Shown: positions 1 to 12,100 of the stretch, in pieces
How positions within the stretch are numbered: position 1 is the first letter of the stretch
Layout: each line of letters opens with the position of its first letter
Assembly: GCA_018881555.1 (NCBI GenBank)
Contig: JACAXG010000052.1
Coordinates: forward strand, 2,542,001 to 2,606,000
Source: Amblyornis subalaris
Lineage: Eukaryota > Chordata > Aves > Passeriformes > Ptilonorhynchidae
Reading direction: 5' to 3'
DNA length: 64,000 nt
Translations under genes and position numbers: made by a program
The notes under the pieces: generated by a model
What the model saw: only the letters and a program-made list of their open reading frames with translations
Told to the model about the DNA's origin: nothing
The model's database searches: none

Positions 1-3000
1 AATATTTGAGACATTATGTTGAATTTACAGCTTTTCACTTTTTATTGTATACAGGCTGATAAATGCATTTTGGTTTCTGTATTGGGTTAGAAGCATAGGC
101 CAAGTAGCTCTACAGAGAACCATTATTCTCCAAACTGAGTTGTGATGCATATGTCTTAAATACAGAGTATTACATTGTTATCTTTTTCCAGAGATTGTTC
201 TGCTAAGTGACCTTGCAGCATGTTTCCCACGTAGATGTCCGCTTAGGAGGCAGTGAAAACTCTGCTCTGCTTTTCAGTAGCAATGACTGAATTCTATTTA
301 AGAAGTTGTTTTTCTTGTTTTGGAGATGCTTTGGCTCTCTCCACCTCTTCATTTTGCTGGAAGCTGATAGCTAATTTTTTTAATTTACCCCCACCCTCTT
401 TAGAGAAACTGTTTTTTGCACCAGCCTCCTGAATCTTTTCATTAGGATAGGAGACACTACCGTTTTACTATGACTTCTTCCTGCTTTTACTCTGTAGGGT
501 ATTGTTTCATACCTTCAGATCTGATATTAAGCTAGGAGTTGTCTGTCTTGAAATGAGGAAACTTTCTTTGCTCCCTTTCTAGCCTCCCTTTCCTAGGTCT
601 TGGTGTTTTCCTGGGTTAATATGACAAGGTGGGTTTCTGAGGCTTGCAGAAGTTTTCCTCTAATCACTCATCAGACAGCTCTTTGAAAGAGAAGGTGATT
701 AATATTAGTTGCCTAAAAAGACAGGAGATTTTTGGAAGGGAGGATTTAACAACAGAAATACACGTCCTCAGAACTGTGCACACTTCATGAGGTAGCGTAC
801 ATGATTAGTTCATCCCAATATAAACTCCATGACTCAAATGATATAAACAGATTAGTTTCATACCCTAAAATAGCCAACTTCTTATTGTGACTTTTCTGTG
901 AATTTTGCTGCTGTAAATTGAATACTATTCCTAAGACTGTCTCAATGTTTGGAGGCACAGTAGCTGAACATAGATTTTTGTACATAGCAGGAGAAAGGAA
1001 GTGTTCATTCCCTTGTTATGTAGTGTCTATTTAGTAAGCACTGGAATGACTCAGTTTTTGTGTTCTAACATGTGATGATATGTAAGACTTGAAATAGTAA
1101 GAAGTAGTTCTATTACAGTTATTTATAGAAACATAAGTTGGAATGTTTATATATCCAAACTCACTATCTCATTTCCAAGACTAGTTGGACTGAAATACCT
1201 TTGGAAAACAGCACCTGTAGATTCAGAATTAGTTTTGTAGTCTATGTTTGGCTACCATGAGCAGTGGTTACCCATCATCAAAGACTCTTACAGACTTAGG
1301 CAAAGAAGATTGTCACAACTGCTGTTTAGATTAATGCAACATGGGGATCCACTGAGACCACCTACTACTGGTACAATGAATAGGGAACTGAGGCACCATG
1401 GAAACTAAATTGTGAGTAAAGAATGGGTCAGACTATGTGTTATTAAGGTCTCCCAGCCTGTAGCGCTGCTCTTAGAGGAAAGCAGGGGTGGTGTCTCATG
1501 CTGGCTTGGTGAATTTGAAGACGTGTTTATTTCTCTGCCAGAATATGGAAGAAGGGTCTGATACCTTGGTATGATAGTGAGTCCACTTGGTCACTGAGGC
1601 TTACAAATATCAGGGAGCTGTTGATCGTTAGCATAGTGACAGCTTTGGTCACCAAAAAGGCCAGTTCTAGCTTGGTGAATTCGTCATATTCGTTCAGCAC
1701 AGGGTATTAGTTATGAAGTGCTGAAGAAGATAGTGTAGCAGGTAGACTGGTATAGCTGAAACTTCATTGTCCTCCCCTGCAGGTCTCTCCTTTTGTGCAA
1801 GCCAGATGTGGGGGGATGGACTGCAGCTGGCAAACCGCGATCAACTGCGTTACCACTAAAAACATAGTGAACATGCTGGGCTTTCCTTTCATCTAACTTT
1901 TTAGGATCCTTGCACTGTAACATGGACATTTGTCAGAGGATGAAGGTTTAAGTGTAGCTGCTGTGTTGATCTGCCAGTTTTCCCTGTGATGAAGGTGAAG
2001 CTGTGGACACAGCTCCCCTGTTCGATGCTTTCTTCCTAAAAGTCTGAAATTGTGCCTCATCCTGTTGACGTTACATGGAAGGATTTGTGNCAGATAATCA
2101 ATGTACCCATTGCTATACAAGATCTGTACACCTACTTTACTACCACAAATGCAAAATTCTGAAATATTTTTGAAAGTGGATCAGGTACTTACGAAAGCCA
2201 AATGTCTTTTCCTCTGGCAGTAGTCAGTAGAAAGGTATGCTTGGTGTGCCCTCCCAGGAAAGCTTTCCTGTATCCTCTCCTTGCTTCTTCCAGTAGCATA
2301 AGCTACTATTAAATTTATTGTGTAAGTATATTTCTACATGGCAGCTGGGGAGAAGATCAGCCCTTTCAGGTTGTTGTGGTAGGAACTGAGCATGCCCTCT
2401 GTTTGCAGAGGCTCTGTTCCTACAGCTGGAGATGCTGATGAAACATGAGGACATCTGTCCCTGTTTATCCAAGTGAAACATCCACTTCTTGAAGCATAGG
2501 AAAGAGACTGTATGGGAAGGTGGAAAATTTTCTCCAATGAAATACTTACCTGTGAGCTCAGCATGACATTTAAAATGGCACTAAAGGGAGTGTTGTGCCC
2601 CACTAGAGCAACATCTCTGCTTTCAGGGGTGTTACATCAGATTGCTGCCATAAGACTGATGTATGGCAAAACAAAACTCATTGCTGTCTATTTTAGAGGT
2701 TAAGGATTACTGTGTTTCTCTCTTAACTTCTCCAAAAGTTCAGCTTTTATGCTGAGCTTCCTGCTGAGCCCTGTATGAATGCTATGAATGCTTCCTGGTG
2801 ATACAGAGTGCAAACTTCTTGCAGCACTGTGCTACAAGGAAACAATTGGGCACTTCAGTGTTCAAGGTGAAGCTCACACATAGCACGCTTTGCCTTCTTA
2901 AGCTTCCCAGCAAATGCTCCTGCAGGTTTGGTTGTACATTAGAGAGACTTAATAAAGATATCTTTTTTTCCCCTACAAGGATGACTGACTTCAAACACCC

Positions 3001-3023
3001 CATCTGCTTTTTCTTTCCTTCAG
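1..3023 (+). other. TBC1D1: TBC1D1 intron (5' part outside window)
   Basis: This stretch precedes the first recognised exon and ends in a polypyrimidine tract and AG at 3022-3023. I translated it looking for the upstream TBC1D1 linker exons, including the muscle-specific ones known in mammals, and recognised none. The short open frames here have no TBC1D1-like content. The sequence is AT-rich and unremarkable, with one ambiguous base near 2090. A poorly conserved alternative exon could be missed by eye. Confidence 0.7.
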
Positions 3024-3184
3024 TGATGGGGAGGGAAAGAAAAGAACATCAACCTTCTGCAGCAGTGAATCTCTAAATGCTGTGGGGGCCACGCTCACAC
3101 CTCGCCGCATCTCCTGGCGGCGGAGAATATTCCTGCAGGTAGCTTCACCTATGAATAAATCTCCTTCCAAGATGCAGCATCCAG
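3024..3184 (+). CDS. TBC1D1: TBC1D1 exon: linker with basophilic kinase motif
   Basis: The exon follows a pyrimidine-rich tract ending in CAG and is followed by a GT donor at 3185. It enters with one base of a split codon and leaves with one base. It encodes 53 full codons of the linker between the PTB domains and the TBC domain. The segment [18 protein letters not shown] followed by MNKSPS is very close to what I recall for mammalian TBC1D1. The RRIS core fits the basic-residue requirement of AKT/AMPK-class kinases. It is a plausible phosphosite by motif only, and I give no residue number because the start of the protein is missing. The minus-strand open frame over this exon is a shadow. Confidence 0.92.
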
Positions 3185-6100
3185 GTCTGTGTGTGCTTTT
3201 AAAGAAAATAAACAAGCAGTTGTTTCTTAATACTATAGTGAACTGCAACATGTGAAAATCTGAAAGGGAGAAGGGAGTCAGTGTGGTACAGTATTCATGC
3301 TAGAACTTCACCAGAGATCAGCTGTGTTCAGTTGTCTTTAGACTATTTAGGTCTTTGTTGCTTTGAACAGAGGATTCTGTCATCAAAATTGAATTAATTG
3401 CAATCTGCCCGTAGCTGCACTGGTAGCAAGGAAATTAAGACAGGCCTTTTGCTGACAAAGATACTCTCTTTAACAGTTGGGAAATTTTTACCCTAGCCTG
3501 TGTACATAATAGGAGTGTTTGCAGAAAATGGTAAATTTTCTGCCTTGTTCTTGTAGTGCAGATAGCACCTGTTGAGTGTGTTAATAATTCTTACAGCATT
3601 AAGTCATTTAAGGTAGAAACCTCTGAAATAGCTGAAATAGTGCTATTTTGATGAAGTCCCATTTGGCAGAATTCAAAACCATAGGTATATGACAAACTCT
3701 ATGTTTAATGACCATAAAGTGTCTACTACTGTCTGTAGTGCAGGCTAGCAGATGGAAAAAGTTGCTTTTAATGTAGAGCCTGTGGTAAATCACAGCAGTA
3801 AACAAGCTCAGCTGTAAAGGAGACTTTATGGATAAATGCCTCATGGTGACTCTGGAAGGAGCTGGCAGAGGAAAGGGTTGAAATGCTGGGTGACCTTTCA
3901 TTTAGCTCTATTTAATTTAAATATAATTTTACTTAATGTAAACAAAACACTTTATTTAAAAATAATTCTCTACTGTTGAACTGCGTTATTTAAAAATAAT
4001 TCTCTACTGTTGAACTGCGTTTTCTCATCTTTGGAATCAGCAACTCATTGCTGAATGTGAAAGATGGCTATTTTTGTTCTGCTATGACGTAGATTTTCAT
4101 GATATGTCAAACAACCTGAGTTTCCTGTAATAGCTTTCTGATTCTTTGCAGATGGTCATGACGGAAGTGAATTGTTACCCTTATCCCCTCTTGCTCCGCC
4201 CCTGGAGGAGGACCCTCTTGTTCTAGTATTGCAAAATGAGGATGGTCCAGATAAAACTGGAGAGAGGAAAAACTCAGAAGAACTGCAAAGTCTATGGAGA
4301 AAAGCCATCCATCAACAGATTCTGTTACTTCGAATGGAAAAAGAAAACCAGAAGCTGGAAGGTTAGCTATTTAGAAAATACCCCTAAAAGCTATTTCAGA
4401 TTCTGCTGCCTGAAGATGAAAACTGTTCTGGTGTTGAGCACCTCAAACAAAAATGTGGTTCTGTAACTTTTTGGTTAACAGTGCTAAAAGAAAAATGTGT
4501 TCTCCTTGTCCTGTCTCACAGTCTACTAGGTTTTCTGTCTACCTGATTTTAAATGAGTCACCTTAGTGGCAGAAGAAAGAGATAACTTTTCCTTTTTTGA
4601 GTGCATGTTAGACAAAGGTTGCTACAGTCTGTGTTGTATCTGTCTTAAGTCTAGGAGTTNTAATGTGGAGTGAGGAGAACAGGTGCTGTGTGAACACTTA
4701 GGTATCGTAAAACCTTACCCTTTCTATCTCGTTTCAGTCCTTTGCAGCTCATGGCATTTCTCTCCAGGCTTTTTTGTTCTTCATTAACCAAATCACAGTG
4801 GTAATTTATTAATACTTGAATCCAAATATGATTTTTGATCAAGTGGCTCTTGAGGTATGTCAGAAAGTTCTGTTTTTTGGAACATGAGCACTGTGCACTG
4901 GAAATTGAGTGCTGTTGGTGATGGATCTATAGTTGACCATTCTGATTGTCAGCTGCCTGAGCTTCTGGTTAAGATATTTTATTATGACTGGTCAAGACTC
5001 ACAGAAATAAAAGAATGCAATGTCTATCCTAGTATATAGAAATTCTTCAGTATAATAGACTAACAAGCTTTTGGTGCAGGTTGGACATTTCAAGTGTCCT
5101 CTCTGCAGCTGCTGCCCTCATCTTCTCCTATATGCTGTATAACCTCATTATATGGTAGTCTGATTCTTCAGACAAAACATCTTGTTATGGTCAGTTAACT
5201 CTTTTTCCTTCTTCAGACTTGCTTATTGAGAAGGCAGGGAGAGGAAAGAAAAACTTCAGACAGAAGTGTTTCCGTGTCCCTCTAGTGTACGTCCTTGAAT
5301 GTATTTCCTACACACGCAGTGTATTTCTCTGTGCAGTTTCTCTCTACAGTTTGTCTCCCTGTTGACACACACTTCTGTGGAAACTCATAGATTCATAGTG
5401 AACATCTAGAGAGAAATCCATTCTAGCTTCAGCCAAAATCTTCATTTCATAAACCATTTTAGCAAATAGTCTGTTGCTGTGGGGTGAGACAGCTGGAGAT
5501 CTGCTGTAATGACTAATTTCATGTTATTCCCTCTGTTGGTTTGAGCTGCTGAGGGATAAACTCTTTGCTGTACCCGCCCTGTGTGGCTGGGGGTACTGAA
5601 AACTGTTAAATCAGTCCAGTTCCTTTAGACTCAGTTACAAGTTGCTTCCATTTTGTAACAGATATGTAGAAAATAAGTTCTTCCTACCTGATCATTTGTG
5701 GTGAAAAAGGGAGTGTTGGCAGTGGAGACTCCAAACTGGCATTCATTTGCCAGCCCACATTCTTGGTTTGTGCTCTGAGGAGCATGTCTCCATTCTTGTA
5801 TTCAGGTTCATAAGTATTGCTCGTGAAACTCGTGCTCTGGCTAGCTAGAATTCATCACCTTGTTTTCAAAGGGTGAAAAGTAAACTGTCTTAGCACCTAC
5901 CTGTATGTTTCCTTCCCGTAGGCTGCTGTAACATGGGCCATTTTATGAACAGGACACGTGCAGAACTGATACCTTTTAAACAAGCATTGTTTCAGGTAGT
6001 TCTTGGCATCCTAGCCTGGAATTAAATGTACATCTCGGGAAAGGGAAGTGTAGTAACAGAAATGCAGACATTTCTTTACTTGAAGCCAGGTTCCTAGCTG

Positions 6101-9100
6101 TGAATTTATTAGCGGTATATGACTGGCTTAAGACTGGAATTGTTGTGGAATTGTATCTAGTGGTTTCCTGTTAATCGTTCATTGACTATTATGTACAAAA
6201 TATTAATAGAATCTCATTTCCTATTCCTTTTGCTGTCGAGGAGACTTGAATGCTATTAGCTCTTTGTTTTACAGAAGGTAAGTTCTGTCAATTGCACAAA
6301 CTTGCTTTCTTTTCCTTTTTTTTCTTCTTTTTTCTGAGAGGGTAGAAGCTCCTTTTTCCAGTAGGTCACCTACAAACATAAGAGCTACAAAAAGTAGCAG
6401 ACCACCTGGCAATGATTAGGAAGAATGTTAACAAGGATAGTTGAAAGCAAGCAATGGTGGGATAGTAGGTAGGGCACGTATGATCAACAGGCAAACTTGC
6501 TGACTTTCACTAGGGTTAACTGCATAGTTAATGTGGGAGGTTGTAGTCACACTGNATTATGTTACTGCTGTCTTGAATCTGTTGCATGCTGCTTATGAGA
6601 GTGAGCATTCTTGGGTGAAATCATACATAGGGTAGCATTTGAAATCACCCCAGCTGAACTGCAAATTCCTGTGGTAAGATCACATTCCCATTTTTATGGC
6701 AGTGTACTGCACCTTGTATAATACCTGCTTCTACAGGGGACCCTGTAGTCTTGAATAGAAAAGATCTCAGAGGTGTAATGTAGAGCTTTTTGGAAATAAT
6801 TTGTCATTTTTGAAGTGGGCTAGGCTATGATCCTATGGATTCATCCAATATTGACTCTGTCCAAAATGAGATGAGTAGGCAAAGGAACAGATTGTCTTGT
6901 TTTGCAGCTTGTCTAAAAATGTGAGCAAGAGTTTGCTTTCACCTAGAGGTGATGGTGTGGAAGGGGGTACATTTGTAAGAGAAAGGAGGCTCCTGCAAGG
7001 AGAAGTGCACAGACCAAGGCAAATTTGGGATAAACTCAACTGCAGCTCAGAAGTCATGTTGTGNAATGTACAGTTCACTCCAATGACTGTTAAATATGTC
7101 CCTCTAAATTAAGACACATTGAAGTCTGATTTCAGTTTTTTACACCAGTAGCTAGAGGAATTGAGTGTTTTTCTGCATGTGCATCATGTATATATAATAC
7201 CCACAGTTAATTTCTCACTAATGGAAATGAAAGCTGCTCCTCCATGAAATGCCAGGGTGACAATGCAGCTTTATTTCAGAAATAGTGTAATAAATATTTT
7301 GTACAGGTAGGTCTGTGCAGGAAAGCTTTTAAGTTTATTGCAACAGAAGTTCTGTGCTTCAGCACAAATGTATCTTTCTGGATGTGGTTCATGTTGGTTC
7401 ATTCTGTTTGCTCTAGTCAGCCTTAAGATGCCAGGTAGCAGTGCCAAGAGCTCTTCTCACTCTCTTAAGGGACACGTAAGAACTGGAACCAGTGTGACTG
7501 ACTTCTATTTAGAAGACTCGCCTAGCTTGCTTGCCTAAATCTCTGATACAAACATTCATATGTTTGGGACTTTCAATACTAAAACAATTGTAATGTTTAA
7601 CATAAAAAAGAATAAAATTATCAAAGGTTTTTTTGCAGTTGAAAGAAGAGCAGGTGCTGTGAAATTGAGTGGGTTTTTCTCCTTGCCCCAAGCTTTAAAA
7701 AATGTTTTTATGTGCTTTGTGAATTACTAATGTTCATAACCCAGTAAGGGAAGTTAAATTATTACATGCAGTATCTTATGACAAAATACTGGCCCTGTCT
7801 CAGCTATAAACTAATGAATTGCAGGTGTATTTATCCCCAGTCAGATTATCAGATAGATATATCTAACTTNAATGGGGTTTGTGTATTTGTTGTATCTTGT
7901 AATTTTCTGATATTCTGGTTTTCCATGTGCTCTTCCTTTCTGTTCTGTGTTCTAGCAAGCAGAGATGAGCTTCAATCCAGAAAAGTAAAACTGGACTATG
8001 ATGAAGTAGGCACATGTCAGAAAGATGCCATAAATGTTTGGGATAAGAAGTTACTAAACTGCAGAGCCAAAATCCGATGTGACATGGAAGATATTCATTC
8101 CACTTTAAAAGAAGGTATTTATGTAGGAGGGCTTTTAGCTATGAAGTCTGAAGATTATATTTTTTTGTTCCCATTTGAGACCAGAAGAAATCTGCCAGCA
8201 ATACACTTTTTCCAGTAGCAAAAAATTGCCTTCCTTTCACAGATGTACCTACCTTCTGCTGCAAAACAGAAAATAGGTCCTGCCGTGTCTGCTGCTTACA
8301 ATGTCAGCAATGCAGAAACATGTATAGTCATACTCCTGAAAGCAGCATCTTGTGTCCATGTATTATTACATTCAAGACTGAACTTGGAGCCTGTGCAGCT
8401 AACACTGTGACCTTCTGCTTTCTGATCAATGTATCCAATTGACTCTGAGTTTCAGATGCTCCGATTTTACTTACTGAGAAGGCAGGACCATAATGTCTGC
8501 TGTGGACTGTGCCCAAAACCTAGGGGAATCAGAGCCAAGCTTTGGAGAGTCTGGAATATGGTCATTTAGTATTTCATTTCCTGGAGTGAAAGGTTGGGGA
8601 TTTTGGCTTGTAGTAGATCTTCCTGTGGACTAGGCATAGGCCAAGAGGGTATCCACAGGGCTTTGTTAGTATGATGCAGATGTACGGCCTGATTGCTCTG
8701 CTGTGCCCTCTTCCATAGAATCTCATATTTGTGTTACAGATGCTAAAAAATAATTCACTCTAATCTGGCTGGGGTACAGAGGGGAAGTTTAAATTGCTAC
8801 CAAAGTAAATTGTAGTAGATACAAGGCAGTTCCTGTTAGTGACCTGCAGAAGTCTGCCAGCAAATGACTTACCTTTATACCCTATCTTCTGCTGTTGGAT
8901 TGCAGTTCAGAGTTGGGAACAAGGATATGTTTCTTCTAATTTGTATTCTTGTTAAATAATTATTTACCTAGAAACTATTAGAAGAGTTGACTATTTTGAC
9001 TTTCAAAGTTGGTTTGCGGAGTCAGATATCAAAGGGGAATGTATGTGAAAGTTCAAAAGTAGTATTTTAATTTAGTTTATGCTTTGACAGGTCCTTGGCT

Positions 9101-12100
9101 AACTTGAGAAATGTTATCTTTCAATATGACTGGTTCCATGTTCTTCCTTGGTATGCAGCATTAGTGCTTTTAAGTTTGAACTGAGCATTTCATAATATGT
9201 ACATCTTTCTCCAAGTCTGTGAAGAAATGAGCAGCTCTTTGAGAACAGAAAGAGGAGGTGGACTTCCCTGTATTTTACACTTGTGAATTTAGTTCAGCCT
9301 TTCTAAACAGGCTGGACTACATTCTGTGTGTAGTTGTGCCTCTTTTCCTGCTGGAAGCTAACAGCTCAGAAGTGTCAAAGCAAGGGACATCTGTACCTCA
9401 GTTGCCCAGGGTGTAATGCTCAGTGTAATTGCCCTTAAGTTTGTAGTTAATGTTTAGTTCGTGGGACTGAGCCGTGGCTACTGAGTGAACACACTGCAGA
9501 GGGGACAACTCCTGACTCTGTAAGGGACATCAGAAGAAATACCAGACTGGTTCAGCCAAGATTATGACAAAGCAAATTCTTGTGTTGTAGCATTAAAAGT
9601 ATCTCCGTGCTTAGGCCTCTTGTTTTTTGACTGACCTGCAGGTGTACCAAAAAGTCGTCGGGGAGAAATTTGGCAGTTTTTGGCTGTGCAACATCGAGTC
9701 AGGCACAGGCTGCCAAACAAGCAGCAGCCTCCTGACATCTCTTATAAAGAACTTCTGAAGCAACTGACCGCTCAACAGCACGCCATCCTTGTAGATCTAG
9801 GTAAGTCTGTTCTTTCTGACTTGTTTTGTGGGTCTGTGAGTGAAAAACACACCAGTCTTAATAGAAGCTGTTACTGAAGATAGATGGAATTCTATGAGCA
9901 GCACTTTCCATGTCATCAGGATACATTCTGTGTATGCCACTTAGTGTCCTCTAAGCAGATGATTTCTTAGCTTGTGCTATTTGTATTTATGCTCTTCTGC
10001 ATCCAGACACATGCAGAAGACAAAAAGAGAAATCCAGCAGTCGCTTCTCAAGTTATGTGCAGACAAGAACATTAAATGAGATCAAAAGATAGAGTCTAAA
10101 ATCAGTGNTAAAGTATAGATCTGACTAAAGGCAACCTGCATATGAAAGCAAAGAGACATTTCCCTCTCTATGGGAGAGGAAACATTGGCTGTCAGATGGA
10201 TTGGGTGGGGTTTTTTTTTCAGAAGAATTGAATATCAACTACTCTTCTCTCTTTACATCAGGACGGACATTCCCTACACATCCTTACTTTTCTGCCCACC
10301 TGGGAGCAGGACAGCTATCGCTCTTTAACCTCTTGAAAGCATACTCTTTGCTGGACAAAGAAGTGGGTTATTGTCAAGGTATAAGCTTTGTAGCCGGAGT
10401 GCTGCTGCTACATATGAGTGAAGAACAGGCCTTTGAAATGCTGAAGTTCCTCATGTATGACCTTGGCTTCCGTAAACAGTACAGGCCAGACATGATGTCG
10501 CTACAGGTAAGTCAGTCCTTCCAGGGCAAACCAGAGTTTTAAATTACTTTTGAGCTCTCAGGGGTTGCTTAGGTTCCCCAGGACCTTCTTATGTTGTTTT
10601 GGAGGTTGTGAGGTGCATGTATATTTTATTGTCGAACCCCTCGCTGCTTCTCAATTTGCAAACAGAGAAGTTTAGAACTTGCAGACTTTTCCTGTCACAC
10701 ATCCCTGTCATCTCCTGTTCTGATATTCTGCTTTCTCTGCTATTTCGCCCTTCCTTTTCTTTTCCTCGCTGCGCTCTCTTCCTTATGCCAGGAAAAACTG
10801 ACATGCTTTGTTATGTATGGATGGAGTTTAAAAATTAATTAGATTTCGTTTTTCTTCAGTCTATGAGCGCTGATTTGGATGTAGATTTCTCTCTTGTAAG
10901 GCCAAGTCAATAGTGACACACAGTGGCCAGTCAATGTACTCTATACGCATTTGTACTTGGGGCTGCTCTGCCTTGACTCATCATTTCACCTCTTTTTCTC
11001 TCATTTTCCTCTACTCCATTACCCCCAACAGAGAGAGAAAAGAGACGACTTTTTTATAGTTTCATTTGCGTGTGCAACTTTGTATGCTCTGCAATATTAT
11101 TTAACAGCTAGCAATAGATACTCAATATCTATATTGACTGTTTAGGAAGGAGACATAAAATTTTTCAGATCTGTATAAATTTCAGGGTTTAAACTTTGAG
11201 AAATCTCTCACCTTGACATGCAACTGTCCACTGACTTGAATAATTATATGCTATAAACCCCTTATATTATAAAGGAATATACCATTGAAGAGTTAAAGCT
11301 TTTTTAATCCACAGTGGAGGAAGAGAAAACAAAGCAGCAGATACAAATGTCTCCTTTTTTTTCCCGTGCTCCCTACATAGCACACACTTATAATTAAGTA
11401 AAACTTACGGGAGAATTTCAGCCCACTTTTCATGACTAGTCATTTTAGGTGCTTATTTGGCAAATGTCCAGAGCAATGGAATAGATTGTAGTTAAAGAAA
11501 TTGTATGTGCTTATTCTAAAAACGATAGAGGAATGTTTTACTGTGGATGTAAGTGTGTTATAACAAGTTTCTTCTTGATGAATTAAGAGTGAACAGCAAT
11601 AAGAAGCATCGTTTTACCTCCTCCCTGTCCCATTCTCCCCCACAAATATGTTTTAAACCCGTGAGGGTCAACGTGTGATAGAAGCATGTTTATGGGGGGT
11701 TTTTTCACCTAGAAGATGCTCTGTTAGTGTTTGTGTGTTACGCTGCAGTTGTAGACTTCCAACAATATCTGATGATTTGAAAGCATTCACATGTCCAGGA
11801 TTTCACATTTTGGTTTAAATGAGTGTGACTCTTTCATTGCCAGAACTTCTTAGTAAGAACACTTTTAAATTTGAGGAAGTTTACCATGTGTAGTACCATC
11901 TGCCTTTTAAATGAAATGACCTCTCCTTCCCCCCAGTTTGGTCCTCGGCAGTTCTTCTGTGAAAGTAAAGTTTTGTCTGCTCAAGACAAACTAGACAAGA
12001 AGACTGAGAGGATCTTACTCTATTTGGGTTGTTTTCTAATAGGAGTAGAATATTTTCAAATTCTTCTGCATCTACAGTAGTGAAACACAAGCTTATAGGC

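Noticed and set aside
2798..3076. Plus-strand open frame overlapping the first TBC1D1 exon
   Set aside because: It is in a different frame from the conserved exon and has no family similarity.
5385..5450. TCATAGATTCATAG-type motif suggesting a CR1 3' end
   Set aside because: Only the short tail-like word fits; the body that should adjoin it is not recognisable.
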